A stretch of 64,000 nucleotides of DNA, taken from positions 186,001 through 250,000 of the forward strand of contig NZ_CAMIGN010000001.1 in assembly GCF_946221935.1 (NCBI RefSeq). The letters are read 5' to 3'. Numbering within the stretch: the stretch's first letter is position 1; each line of letters opens with the position of its first letter. The stretch comes from an uncultured Corynebacterium sp. (lineage in GTDB: Bacteria > Actinomycetota > Actinomycetes > Mycobacteriales > Mycobacteriaceae). Positions 16,396 to 25,054 of the stretch are shown here, piece by piece. Made by a program: the position numbers and the translations under genes. The notes under the pieces were generated by a model. The model saw only the letters and a program-made list of their open reading frames with translations, was not told where the DNA came from and did not search any database.

Positions 16396-16425
16396 CTATA
16401 CATTCCATCCAGTGGAACTGTATAG
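16396..16425. promoter_or_regulatory. Operator between ltbR and leuC
   Basis: CTATACA (16396-16402) and TGTATAG (16419-16425) are perfect inverted repeats, extended inwards by TTCC and GGAA. Each arm contains a TATAG -10-like element, one for ltbR on the minus strand and one for leuC on the plus strand. A repressor bound here would block both promoters. LtbR is the obvious candidate ligand. Confidence 0.8.
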
Positions 16426-16444
16426 CGGACACAGAGGAGAGACC

Positions 16445-17866
16445 GTGACGAACCAACCCTTAACCCTCGCGGAAAAAGTCTGGCGCGACCACGTCGTTGC
16501 AGCCGGAGAAAAAGGCGGCCCCGACCTGCTGTACATCGACCTGCACCTGGTTCATGAGGTTACCTCGCCCCAGGCCTTCGACGGCCTGCGACAGGCCGGC
16601 CGCACGGTCCGCCGCCCGGATCTGACCATCGCCACCGAGGACCACAACGTTCCCACCATCGGCGTGAAGACCGGCGACCTGCAGGAAATCCAGGAGCCCA
16701 CCAGCCGCCTGCAGGTATCCACCCTGCGCGACAATGCCGAAGAGTTTGGCATCCGTCTGCACTCCATGGGCGACATTGAACAGGGCATCGTCCACACCGT
16801 CGGCCCGCAGCTGGGCCTGACCCAGCCCGGCATGACCGTCGTCTGCGGCGACTCGCACACCTCCACCCACGGCGCCTTCGGCTCCATCGCCATGGGCATC
16901 GGCACCAGCGAGGTCGAGCACGTGCTGGCCACCCAAACCCTGCCGCTGAAGCCTTTCAAGACCATGGCCATCGAGGTCTCCGGCGAACTGCAGCCAGGCG
17001 TGACCTCCAAGGACCTGATCCTGGCCATCATCGCCAAGATCGGCACCGGCGGCGGCCAGGGGCACATCATCGAATACCGCGGCGAGGCCATCGAAAAGCT
17101 GTCCATGGAAGCCCGCATGACCATGTGCAACATGTCCATCGAGGCCGGCGCCCGCGCGGGCATGATCGCTCCGGATCAGGTGACCTTCGACTACCTCGAA
17201 GGCCGCCCGCACGCGCCGACGGGCGCGGACTGGGACGCAGCCGTGGAGTACTGGAAGTCCCTACGCACCGACGACGACGCGCAGTTCGATACTGTCGTCC
17301 ACATCGACGGCTCCGCACTGACCCCCTTCGTCACCTGGGGAACCAACCCCGGCCAGGGCCTGCCGCTGGCGGAAGCAATCCCGCAGCTGGAGGACTTCAC
17401 CAACGACAACGACCGCCTCGCCGCCGAGCGCGCCATGGAGTACATGGACCTCAAGCCAGGCACCCCGCTGCGTGACATCAAGATCGACACGGTCTTCCTC
17501 GGCTCCTGCACCAACTCCCGCATCGAGGACCTGCGCGCCGCCGCGGACGTCCTCAAGGGCCGCTCTGTCGCCGACGGCACCCGCATGATCGTTGTTCCTT
17601 CCTCCACGCGGGTGAAGATGCAAGCGGAAGAAGAGGGGCTCGACCAGATCTTTATTGACGCCGGGGCGGAGTGGCGCACCGCAGGTTGTTCCATGTGCCT
17701 CGGGATGAACCCGGACCAGCTTGCCCCGGGCGAACGTTCAGCCTCCACCTCCAACCGAAACTTCGAAGGCCGCCAGGGCAAGGGCGGGCGCACACACCTG
17801 GTCTCCCCGCCAGTCGCCGCCGCCACCGCCGTGAAGGGTCACCTCGCAGGCCCAGCGGATCTGTAA
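16445..17866 (+). CDS. leuC: 3-isopropylmalate dehydratase large subunit
   Basis: Large subunit of isopropylmalate isomerase, a 4Fe-4S aconitase-family enzyme of leucine biosynthesis in the cytoplasm. I choose the GTG at 16445 (VTNQPLTLAEKVW) because AGAGGAGAG precedes it; this gives 473 residues, the usual length. Cluster ligands are visible: Cys in GSCTNSRIEDL (near residue 355) and the CxxC of AGCSMCLGMN (near 415-418). Other signatures include VCGDSHTSTHGAFGS (about 136-150). The partner gene leuD follows 34 bases later. Confidence 0.97.
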   Translation: MTNQPLTLAEKVWRDHVVAAGEKGGPDLLYIDLHLVHEVTSPQAFDGLRQAGRTVRRPDLTIATEDHNVPTIGVKTGDLQEIQEPTSRLQVSTLRDNAEEFGIRLHSMGDIEQGIVHTVGPQLGLTQPGMTVVCGDSHTSTHGAFGSIAMGIGTSEVEHVLATQTLPLKPFKTMAIEVSGELQPGVTSKDLILAIIAKIGTGGGQGHIIEYRGEAIEKLSMEARMTMCNMSIEAGARAGMIAPDQVTFDYLEGRPHAPTGADWDAAVEYWKSLRTDDDAQFDTVVHIDGSALTPFVTWGTNPGQGLPLAEAIPQLEDFTNDNDRLAAERAMEYMDLKPGTPLRDIKIDTVFLGSCTNSRIEDLRAAADVLKGRSVADGTRMIVVPSSTRVKMQAEEEGLDQIFIDAGAEWRTAGCSMCLGMNPDQLAPGERSASTSNRNFEGRQGKGGRTHLVSPPVAAATAVKGHLAGPADL

Positions 17867-17900
17867 ACCGACCACGACAACGCAGAGGAACACAAACACC

Positions 17901-18497
17901 ATGGAAAAGTTCAACACTCACACTGGCGTGGCGGCCCCCCTGAACCGCTCGAACGTCGACACCGACCAGATCATCCCCGCCGTCTACCTGAAGCGCGTGA
18001 CCCGCACCGGATTCGAAGACGGTCTGTTCGCCGGCTGGCGCAAGGATCCAGAGTTTATTCTGAACCAGGAGCCCTACAAGAACGCCTCCATCCTGGTGGC
18101 AGGCCCCGACTTCGGCACTGGCTCCTCCCGCGAGCACGCCGTCTGGGCGCTGATGGATTACGGTTTCCGCGTGGTTCTTTCCTCCCGCTTCGCCGATATC
18201 TTCCGCGGTAACTCGGGCAAGGCGGGTCTGTTGGCCGCGCAGATGGAGCAGTCAGACATTGAACTGATTTGGAAGCTGCTGGAACAGCAGCCAGGGGCGG
18301 AAATCGCCGTGAACTTGGAAGACCGCACCGTCACCCTCGGCACCCACACCTTCGGCTTCGACGTGGACGATTACACCCGCTGGCGCCTTATGGAAGGCCT
18401 GGATGACATCGGCCTGACCCTGCGCAACGAAGAGGCCATCGAGGCTTTCGAATCCCAGCGCGCCAGCTTCAAGCCACGCACCCTGCCCGCCAGCTAG
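17901..18497 (+). CDS. leuD: 3-isopropylmalate dehydratase small subunit
   Basis: 198-residue small (swivel) subunit that completes the active site of LeuCD. Signatures: NRSNVDTDQIIPAVYLK near residues 14-30 and GPDFGTGSSREHAVWAL near 75-91. AGAGGAA precedes the ATG. It ends 3 bases before the stop of the convergent NUDIX gene. No separate promoter is seen, so it is probably co-transcribed with leuC under LtbR. Confidence 0.97.
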   Translation: MEKFNTHTGVAAPLNRSNVDTDQIIPAVYLKRVTRTGFEDGLFAGWRKDPEFILNQEPYKNASILVAGPDFGTGSSREHAVWALMDYGFRVVLSSRFADIFRGNSGKAGLLAAQMEQSDIELIWKLLEQQPGAEIAVNLEDRTVTLGTHTFGFDVDDYTRWRLMEGLDDIGLTLRNEEAIEAFESQRASFKPRTLPAS

Positions 18498-18500
18498 CGC

Positions 18501-19484
18501 TTACTTCACAGCCAACGGGCTGGCCAAGTAGTCCAGCCCCAGCAACTTATCGCCGGCGAAGTGCAGTACCCACGTGCTGGACTTCTTCACCCGCATATCC
18601 TCAATCTCCACGCCGTGCTCGCCCGCCACGCGGGCCAGCACACCCGGGATCACCGTCCCCTGGCCAACAACCATCGACACAGGCGCGGTCGTGGCGGCGT
18701 GGAACGCATCCACCGCTGCATCCGAATCGGCAGCCCAACCGGCATCGCCCAGGTTGGCGTCAGAAGTAACATCCAGCCCCAAGTCCTCAGCAATAGGCGC
18801 AGCCGTGTGCTCACAACGCACCGGCACGGCAGAGGAAATCGCCTCCGGGCGGTAACCCGACAACCCGGAAACCAGCAGCTCCGCCTGGCGACGGCCCTTC
18901 TTGCTCAAAGGACGCAGATCATCGTCACCAGCCCACCCCTCACGCGCATGCGCCTTCGCGTGGCGGACATACAGCACTCGGCGATCGCAGCCCAACTGCA
19001 GTAGACCCAAAGCCGCATCCACGACCTTCAGATCCGCCTCATAGCTCAGCAGCTCCTTCGCGTCGGCGGGGGAAACCCACCGCAGCTCATCGGACTCATC
19101 ATTGGCCTCGAACTCACCGGAAAGGTGCTGGGCAGTCCAGTAATAAACCACCTTCGTGCGGGAACCCACCGGGTAGTGGACATAGCCCAACAGCCAGCCC
19201 AAACGCACCTCAAAGCCAGTCTCCTCCAAAATCTCGCGCATGGCGGTACCCGGCAGATTCTCACCCGGATCAACCTTGCCCTTCGGCAAAGACCAGTCGT
19301 CGTAGCGAGGACGGTGAATCAGCGCGATCTCCACGTCCGTGGACTCGGGGGCGGAAGGAGTGGAGTCTGCGGCGTCACCAGAAAAGCGCCAAATAACCGC
19401 GCCGGCGGCGAAGGTGGGGCGAGCGAACTCTTCGCTGGGACGGGATCCGATGCGGGTCACATGCCCCTGATCGTGCCGCGACAT
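18501..19484 (-). CDS. NUDIX hydrolase fused to a histidine-phosphatase domain (MutT1-like)
   Basis: Two-domain protein of about 327 residues. The NUDIX domain (about 20-150) holds the box GENLPGTAMREILEETGF, close to the GX5EX7REUXEEXGU pattern. The C-terminal histidine phosphatase domain (about 165-325) starts with the RHA motif in VLYVRHAKAH. The same pairing occurs in mycobacterial MutT1, which hydrolyses 8-oxo-guanosine nucleotides and diadenosine polyphosphates; that role is inferred here. The start is uncertain: ATG 19484 has no clear ribosome site, and GTG 19529, next to the palindrome AAAGGGATCCCTTT, is an alternative. Longer frames would run into gpsA and are unlikely. Confidence 0.85.
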   Translation of the reverse strand: MSRHDQGHVTRIGSRPSEEFARPTFAAGAVIWRFSGDAADSTPSAPESTDVEIALIHRPRYDDWSLPKGKVDPGENLPGTAMREILEETGFEVRLGWLLGYVHYPVGSRTKVVYYWTAQHLSGEFEANDESDELRWVSPADAKELLSYEADLKVVDAALGLLQLGCDRRVLYVRHAKAHAREGWAGDDDLRPLSKKGRRQAELLVSGLSGYRPEAISSAVPVRCEHTAAPIAEDLGLDVTSDANLGDAGWAADSDAAVDAFHAATTAPVSMVVGQGTVIPGVLARVAGEHGVEIEDMRVKKSSTWVLHFAGDKLLGLDYLASPLAVK

Positions 19485-19633
19485 GGCCAGGGACGTAGAA
19501 AGATCGCCAGTTCCTGTGTGAGTGATCACTTTTAAAGGGATCCCTTTCGATAGACTATTGCCGACAATCGTATAACGAACCCAAAAATTATTTCGAACTG
19601 AAGCCACAGCAGACGGGAAGGCAACAAAGCGAC

Positions 19634-20638
19634 ATGGTGCAAGTAGCGGTGATGGGTGCGGGATCCTGGGGCACGACTGTTGCCAAAGTTTTTGCCGACG
19701 CCGGCAACGAAGTCCGTCTCTGGGCACGGCGCGACGAAGTCGCAGACGACGTGCGCAACAACCACCGCAACAGTGCATACCTGGGAGACATTGTGCTGCC
19801 TGACTCGCTGACCGGCACGAGTGACCCCGCCGAGGCGCTCGACGGCGCGGAGATCGTGGTGCTGGGCGTGCCCTCACAGTCCCTGCGCGGGAACCTGCAG
19901 AAATGGAAAGAGCAGGATCTCATCGGCGCGGATGCCTCCCTGGTGAGCCTGGCCAAAGGCATCGAGCACTCCAGCGGGCTGCGCATGAGCCAGCTGATCT
20001 CCGAGGTAGCGGACGTGCCCAGCGAACGTGTGGCTGTACTGACCGGCCCGAACCTGGCGCGCGAAGTTGCCGAACAACAACCCGCTGCGACCGTAGTGGC
20101 ATGTTCGGATATGGACCGCGCGAAGTTGATCCAGGCCGCCGTGGCGGCGCCGTACTTCCGCCCGTACACCAACACGGACGTCATCGGCTGCGAAATCGCC
20201 GGCACGTGCAAAAACGTCATCGCTCTGGCGGCGGGCATTGCCGCTGGTATGGGATTCGGCGATAACACCGCCGCCACCGTGATCACTCGCGGCCTGGCGG
20301 AGACCACCCGTTTAGCGCTGGAAGTCGGCGCCGACGCGCGCACGCTCAGCGGCCTGGCGGGCATGGGCGACCTGGTGGCCACGTGTACATCGAAGCTCTC
20401 GCGCAACCGCAGCTTCGGCGAGCGCCTCGGCAAGGGCGAAAGCCTGGAAGAGGCCGCCAAAGCCACCAAGGGACAAGTTGCTGAAGGCGTGGTCAGCAGT
20501 CAGTCCGTGTTCGAGCTGGCGGGGAAAGTCGGCGTGGAAATGCCGATCACCGAAGCCGTGGTGGGAGTGTGCCACGAAGGCGCAGACGTGCAACAGGTGA
20601 TGATGGGGTTGCTCGGCCGCAGCCGGAAGGCCGAGTAA
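19634..20638 (+). CDS. gpsA: Glycerol-3-phosphate dehydrogenase (NAD(P)+)
   Basis: 334-residue cytoplasmic enzyme that reduces dihydroxyacetone phosphate to sn-glycerol-3-phosphate for phospholipid synthesis. The N-terminal Rossmann fold shows GAGSWGTTVAKVFADAG (about residues 8-24). The catalytic lysine region CKNVIALAAGIAAGMGFGDN lies near 195-214, followed by the signature SGLAGMGDLVATCTS (about 238-252). The order gpsA-ddl-DUF3515-thiL is conserved in corynebacteria and mycobacteria. The gene is divergent from the NUDIX gene. Confidence 0.97.
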   Translation: MVQVAVMGAGSWGTTVAKVFADAGNEVRLWARRDEVADDVRNNHRNSAYLGDIVLPDSLTGTSDPAEALDGAEIVVLGVPSQSLRGNLQKWKEQDLIGADASLVSLAKGIEHSSGLRMSQLISEVADVPSERVAVLTGPNLAREVAEQQPAATVVACSDMDRAKLIQAAVAAPYFRPYTNTDVIGCEIAGTCKNVIALAAGIAAGMGFGDNTAATVITRGLAETTRLALEVGADARTLSGLAGMGDLVATCTSKLSRNRSFGERLGKGESLEEAAKATKGQVAEGVVSSQSVFELAGKVGVEMPITEAVVGVCHEGADVQQVMMGLLGRSRKAE

Positions 20639-20719
20639 GTCACAGGCAGACTGGCAGTCGGGTCGAAGTGGCGGGGCGGTGGGAATGCGGCGTCAGAAAA
20701 ACAGCTAAGGTAAAACACC

Positions 20720-21823
20720 GTGAGTAACCAAGCCAAGAAGCACGCACGTACCACTGTCGCCGTACTGTACGGAGGGCAATCGACTGAGCACTCCGTCTCC
20801 TGCATTAGCGCAGGCGCGGTGATCGACCACCTGGATCCGGAGATTTACGAGGTCGTGCCGGTGGGGATCACTGAGGCGGGCGCGTGGGTGCCGGGGACGA
20901 CCGATACTTCCCGGCTGCGAGCCAATGGGCGCGAGATGCCACGCGTAGAGGATTCCGGCGTACACGTGCAGCTGACATTCGGTGGGGCTGGCTCGGCTGC
21001 GGCGGGGGAGATGCGCTACGTGACCGGCGAGCAGGCTGGCGAGGTATTTGCGCACGTAGATGTGGTGTTCCCGGTACTGCACGGCCAGAATGGCGAAGAC
21101 GGAACCGTGCAGGGCGTGCTGGATCTGGCGGGCGTGCGGTACGTCGGCAATGGCGTGCTAGCTTCCGCTGCGGGCATGGATAAGGACTTCACCAAGCGGC
21201 TGGCACGCGAAGCTGGGATTCCGGTGGGCGAGGAGCTGATTCTATTCCAGCCACGCGATCTGACCGCTGAAGAAAAGCAGCGGCTCGGGCTGCCGGTGTT
21301 TGTGAAGCCGGCGCGCGGCGGGTCGAGCATCGGCATTTCCAAGGTGGATAGCGGGGAAGAACTAGATGCGGCTATTGACCTGGCCTTTTCCCATGACAAC
21401 AAAGTGATTGTGGAGGCGATGATTCACGGCGCCGAGGTTGAGTGCGGTGTGCTGCAATATGCGGATGGCTCGATCGTCTCGTCGGTTCCTGCCATGCTGA
21501 ACGGCACCGAGGATGGAGCCGAAGGGTTCTATGGTTTTGACGCCAAGTATGTCGATTCGACCGTCTCCGCCACCATCCCGGCGCCGCTACCTGCGGACGT
21601 TGTGACGGAGGTGCGCAAACTGGCGATTCGCACGTTCAATGCGCTGGGGTGTGATGGCATCGCGCGCGTGGACTTCTTTGCCACGGAGAACGGGCCCGTG
21701 CTGAACGAAATCAACACCATGCCTGGATTTACGCCGATCTCGATGTATCCGAAGATGTTCGCGGCTGAGGGGATCAGCTTCGGCGACCTGGTCAGCGCGC
21801 TGATTGCCCGGGCGCTGGCTTAG
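20720..21823 (+). CDS. ddl: D-alanine--D-alanine ligase
   Basis: ATP-grasp enzyme that makes the D-Ala-D-Ala dipeptide of peptidoglycan precursors; cytoplasmic. 367 residues from a GTG start (VSNQAKKHARTTVAVLYGGQ). The N-terminal signature is YGGQSTEHSVSCISA, ATP-grasp motifs include VFVKPARGGSSIGISKV (about 195-211), and the C-terminal metal-binding segment is NEINTMPGFTPISMYPKM (about 331-348). The active-site loop has the D-Ala-D-Ala type of tyrosine-containing EGFYGFDAKY. It follows gpsA by 81 bases and is followed by a terminator. Confidence 0.97.
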   Translation: MSNQAKKHARTTVAVLYGGQSTEHSVSCISAGAVIDHLDPEIYEVVPVGITEAGAWVPGTTDTSRLRANGREMPRVEDSGVHVQLTFGGAGSAAAGEMRYVTGEQAGEVFAHVDVVFPVLHGQNGEDGTVQGVLDLAGVRYVGNGVLASAAGMDKDFTKRLAREAGIPVGEELILFQPRDLTAEEKQRLGLPVFVKPARGGSSIGISKVDSGEELDAAIDLAFSHDNKVIVEAMIHGAEVECGVLQYADGSIVSSVPAMLNGTEDGAEGFYGFDAKYVDSTVSATIPAPLPADVVTEVRKLAIRTFNALGCDGIARVDFFATENGPVLNEINTMPGFTPISMYPKMFAAEGISFGDLVSALIARALA

Positions 21824-21862
21824 CTGGGGCTAGTTGGCTCGCTGGCTCTGGCCCTGCTAGTT

Positions 21863-21881
21863 GCCGCTACTAGCGGCTTTT
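21863..21881 (+). terminator. Short terminator after ddl
   Basis: GCCGC (21863-21867) and GCGGC (21873-21877) form a hairpin with loop TACTA, followed by TTTT. It lies 40 bases after the ddl stop. Confidence 0.6.
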
Positions 21882-21919
21882 GGCGCCGGGCGTGGCTATC
21901 TTCAGCCCGCTCGATGGGA

Positions 21920-22045
21920 AAATGTCGGGAAAGTTGCAATTCGTTACTGGGGTGCATTTTCAATAGTGTAAACATGCAGGTCAGAAGCTTTTTGCTCGCG
22001 AGGGCAGGAGAGGCGATCTGACGTTTTGCAACTTTTCCGACATTT
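21920..22045. repeat. 126-bp element with 20-bp terminal inverted repeats (MITE-like or long hairpin)
   Basis: The left end (21920-21939) and the reverse complement of the right end (22026-22045) match at 19 of 20 positions; the left arm starts AAATGTCGGG and ends TTGCAA. A second, inner inverted pair GTCAGA/TCTGAC lies within the last 60 bases. No ORF is present inside. The size and ends resemble a miniature inverted-repeat element, but I see no clear target-site duplication. It could also be a strong transcribed hairpin between the convergent ddl and DUF3515 genes. Confidence 0.55.
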
Positions 22046-22114
22046 GGCACTTTTGGCATGGTGCACGTGAGGCTGCTGTTGCAGCCGGGGAGAAGCTACT
22101 GCAATGGGGGGCAA

Positions 22115-23224
22115 CTACTGCTGGGCAGCGGCCGGCTGTTTCTCAGTCTTCTTGAGGGAATCGGAGATTGCGCTGGTCACGGAAGAGATTACCTCGTTGC
22201 CAGCGGATTGCGGCATGGCTAGGCCGATGACCTGCTCGTGGCCCAGGGCAAACCAACGCCCCATAGTCGACCCGCGGGAAAGAGATGGATCAGAGAACCA
22301 GGGAACCTTGTTTACCTGGGTCAACTGTGCACCCGGGGCATAGGACTTAGGCATAGCCAGGCCACAGCGAATCACCACAGGTTCTTGCTCCTCGGCGAGA
22401 TAGGTAGCCGATCCGCTGGGAGCCTTATCCAACACAGACCGGTCCAGTCCATCGGGAAGGAGATCAGGTTTCACCAGGTCAGTACCCTGCTTGTCCTGGT
22501 CAACGCCTTTTTCCGATCCTCCAGCGGATCTGTGGACCAGACGCCAGTCGCCCAGTGCCTCCGGCAGAGATCCCAGGAACTTACGGCATGCAAGGGACTC
22601 GGTCGCGCCACCGGAAGTGGAACCGCCAGCCTCGCCGGAAGTGGAACCGCCAGCCACCGCAGCATCGGACAGTGGGTAGGGGGCGGGCTTTGCTGGAGAG
22701 TTGGCGTCATAAACAGAGGAAAGAGTAGACCCCACCGCACCGAGGGCATCGCCGACATCCGCCGACGCAGTCACCGCAACCGCAGGCGAACCGCTGACCG
22801 CGTACCACGTCCGCAGGTCAGACCCAGGAGTAGCATCCGAGACGACGGTCCAGCGCGTATCGCCTTCCGACACCACGGGCGACAACTCCGAGTACTGGTC
22901 AGGCACGTTCACTCCACAGCGCACAGAAAGCTCCGAACCCGAAGAATCGCGGTACGCCGCCGCGCCGTCCGGCCTAGGATCCCGCACCTCAACGGCACGG
23001 AAGCGATCCATTTCCTCCGGCAACCCAGCCACAAAATCGGTGCAGACCTGCGACGACGCCTCCGGCGCATCCACCGGCCCCAGCGCCACCGGCGCGTACA
23101 CCTTCCGATCCACCGTGATCTTCGCAGCGGTGATCACCGCAATAATCAGCACCACGGCAAGCACCGTCGACAGAATGATCAGGTACCGCGGGGTGGAGAC
23201 GGGGGAGGAGGCTTCGTCACTCAT
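22115..23224 (-). CDS. DUF3515 membrane protein with duplicated domain
   Basis: 369-residue protein. One membrane helix (about residues 13-35) is followed by an extracytoplasmic part. Two homologous DUF3515-like units are seen. Unit A (about 60-171) has Cys61 in CTDFVAGLP and Cys103 in VRCGVNVPDQY. Unit B (about 212-356) has Cys213 in CRKFLGSLP and Cys287 in IRCGLAMPKSY. Each probably contains one disulfide. Between them lies a Gly/Ser linker with two GGSTSG repeats. DUF3515 proteins at this locus normally have a single domain as far as I know. Function unknown; the conserved place between ddl and thiL does not reveal it. It is divergent from thiL. Confidence 0.85.
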   Translation of the reverse strand: MSDEASSPVSTPRYLIILSTVLAVVLIIAVITAAKITVDRKVYAPVALGPVDAPEASSQVCTDFVAGLPEEMDRFRAVEVRDPRPDGAAAYRDSSGSELSVRCGVNVPDQYSELSPVVSEGDTRWTVVSDATPGSDLRTWYAVSGSPAVAVTASADVGDALGAVGSTLSSVYDANSPAKPAPYPLSDAAVAGGSTSGEAGGSTSGGATESLACRKFLGSLPEALGDWRLVHRSAGGSEKGVDQDKQGTDLVKPDLLPDGLDRSVLDKAPSGSATYLAEEQEPVVIRCGLAMPKSYAPGAQLTQVNKVPWFSDPSLSRGSTMGRWFALGHEQVIGLAMPQSAGNEVISSVTSAISDSLKKTEKQPAAAQQ

Positions 23225-23290
23225 AGCGCACCATCTTAATTAGACTAAGCGCGGGAACCCAAGCATCACCGCAACCACGGAAAGGTCCGC

Positions 23291-24277
23291 ATGCGTACTC
23301 AACTCACTGTCGCCGAGGCAGGCGAGGCCGCTACCATCGCGGCGATCCGCAACGCCGCGCCGAGTTCTCTTAATGGCGATGACGCCGCAGTGTTGGAGCC
23401 AACAGGCACAAATTCACGTCACGTGTGCTCGACGGACATCCTCGTGCAGGGTCGACACTTCACCTTCGACTACTCAACTCCGTGGGAGGTCGGGGTGAAA
23501 GCGGTGACGCAGAACTTCGCAGATATTCAGGCGATGGGGGCACGCCCCACTGCGATCCTCATGGCTATTGCCACCCCGGGGGATTTGCCGTTGCAGACGG
23601 TTGCGGATATTGCCCGCGGCATCGACGAGGCGGCGTCGCCATGGGCTGCCGAACTCGTCGGTGGTGACGTGGTGACCAGCAAGGATCTGGTGATTTCTAT
23701 TACCGCGCTGGGGGAGATTGCTGGGCCTGCCGATGCGTTGACGCTGGATGGCGCGGGCGTGGGCCAGCGCGTGATCGCCAGCGGGCCAATCGGCTACAGC
23801 GCGGCGGGGCTTGCGATCCTGCGCCACTATGGCTCGCGCAAGGCGATCCCCGTCGATGATCCGATCTTGCAGGAGCTGGCCAATTGGCACTGTGCCCCGC
23901 GCCTGCAGCCGGGGCGCGGCTCCGTCGCTAGGGCCACGGGCGCTAGTGCGATGACGGATAACTCCGACGGGCTGATCGTGGACCTCACCGATATCGCGGA
24001 GCGGTCCGGGGTGTGCTTGGACCTCGACAGCGCCGCGCTGGTGCCGGATGAAAAGCTACGCCATGCTGCGCAGATGACGGGCAAGAACCCGTTGGAATGG
24101 ATCTACACCGGCGGTGAGGATCACACGCTATTGGGTACTACCGACGCCCGCATGCCCTCCGGCTACCGCCGCATCGGTACTGTACGCAGCCTCTCGGAAG
24201 AAGCTGATGGCCAGGGGGATTATGTGCTGGTCGATGGCGAGCGCCCGCCATTTGCCGGCGGATGGGAGTCTGTGTAG
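23291..24277 (+). CDS. thiL: Thiamine-monophosphate kinase
   Basis: 328-residue cytoplasmic kinase that turns thiamine monophosphate into the cofactor thiamine diphosphate. Signatures of the AIR synthase-like fold: NGDDAAVLEP near residue 28, CSTDILVQGRHF near 47-58, VTQNFADIQAMGARPTAILM near 75-94, and DNSDGLIVDLTDIA near 222-235. GGAAAGG precedes the ATG. The stop overlaps the GTG of ung by one base (TAGTG), so the two are translationally coupled. Confidence 0.95.
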   Translation: MRTQLTVAEAGEAATIAAIRNAAPSSLNGDDAAVLEPTGTNSRHVCSTDILVQGRHFTFDYSTPWEVGVKAVTQNFADIQAMGARPTAILMAIATPGDLPLQTVADIARGIDEAASPWAAELVGGDVVTSKDLVISITALGEIAGPADALTLDGAGVGQRVIASGPIGYSAAGLAILRHYGSRKAIPVDDPILQELANWHCAPRLQPGRGSVARATGASAMTDNSDGLIVDLTDIAERSGVCLDLDSAALVPDEKLRHAAQMTGKNPLEWIYTGGEDHTLLGTTDARMPSGYRRIGTVRSLSEEADGQGDYVLVDGERPPFAGGWESV

Positions 24278-24978
24278 TGAGTACACCTTCTGCGCAAGAG
24301 CTGATTGATCGTATCCATCCGGGTTGGTATCTGCCAGGTTTGCATTCTGTGTTGGCGGGTGCGTTGGAAGAAGGCCAGGGGCATGGCCCGGGTGCAGGTA
24401 CTGGTTCGGGTGCAGGCGCTAGCCAAATCCTCCCGGCGCCGGAGAACATCCTCCGCGCATTCCACACAGACCCCACGCAGGTCAAGATCTTGATCGTCGG
24501 CCAGGATCCATACCCCACGCCCGGGCATGCGGTGGGGCTGGCGTTTTCCGCAGAACTGCCCGCCGGCGAGCCACTGCCGAAGTCGCTAAAAAACATCTAC
24601 ACCGAGTATGCAGACGACCTCGGTCTACCCGCTCCTACCAGCGGAGACCTTTCACCGTGGACCGACCGCGGCGTGCTGCTGCTCAACCGCGTACTCACCG
24701 TCCAGGCGGGCAATGCGGGTAGCCACCGGGGCTGTGGCTGGGAGGCCATCACTGAAGCCGCTGTACGGCAGGTTGCAGCCAACCCGCATTTCGCAGCGAT
24801 TCTATGGGGCAAGCAGGCTCAGCAGCTTGCGCCACTGATCGGTGCCGAGCGCTGCGTGATGTCCCCGCACCCCTCGCCGCTTTCGGCATACCGGGGCTTC
24901 TTCGGTTCCCGACCGTTTAGCAGGGCGAACGAGATCCTGGTAGCCTCCGGCGGCGCGCCGGTGAACTGGGAACTGTAG
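24277..24978 (+). CDS. ung: Uracil-DNA glycosylase
   Basis: Family 1 enzyme that removes uracil from DNA to start base-excision repair. 233 residues from GTG 24277 (VSTPSAQELID), chosen because GGGAG lies 10 nt upstream and the codon overlaps the thiL stop; an ATG 15 bases further upstream is possible. The catalytic motif GQDPYPTPGHAVGLAFS sits near residues 75-91 and the HPSPLSAYRGFFGS minor-groove motif near 194-207. A Gly/Ala-rich insert, GQGHGPGAGTGSGAGASQ (about residues 34-51), precedes the core and is not a usual family feature. Confidence 0.96.
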   Translation: MSTPSAQELIDRIHPGWYLPGLHSVLAGALEEGQGHGPGAGTGSGAGASQILPAPENILRAFHTDPTQVKILIVGQDPYPTPGHAVGLAFSAELPAGEPLPKSLKNIYTEYADDLGLPAPTSGDLSPWTDRGVLLLNRVLTVQAGNAGSHRGCGWEAITEAAVRQVAANPHFAAILWGKQAQQLAPLIGAERCVMSPHPSPLSAYRGFFGSRPFSRANEILVASGGAPVNWEL

Positions 24979-25054
24979 CTCCGTCGTACTTCCCACCCCT
25001 ATACGCGCCGGGTGGCGATAAACCGCGCTGCTCCCCGGCTGTTTCGCTAGGGTA

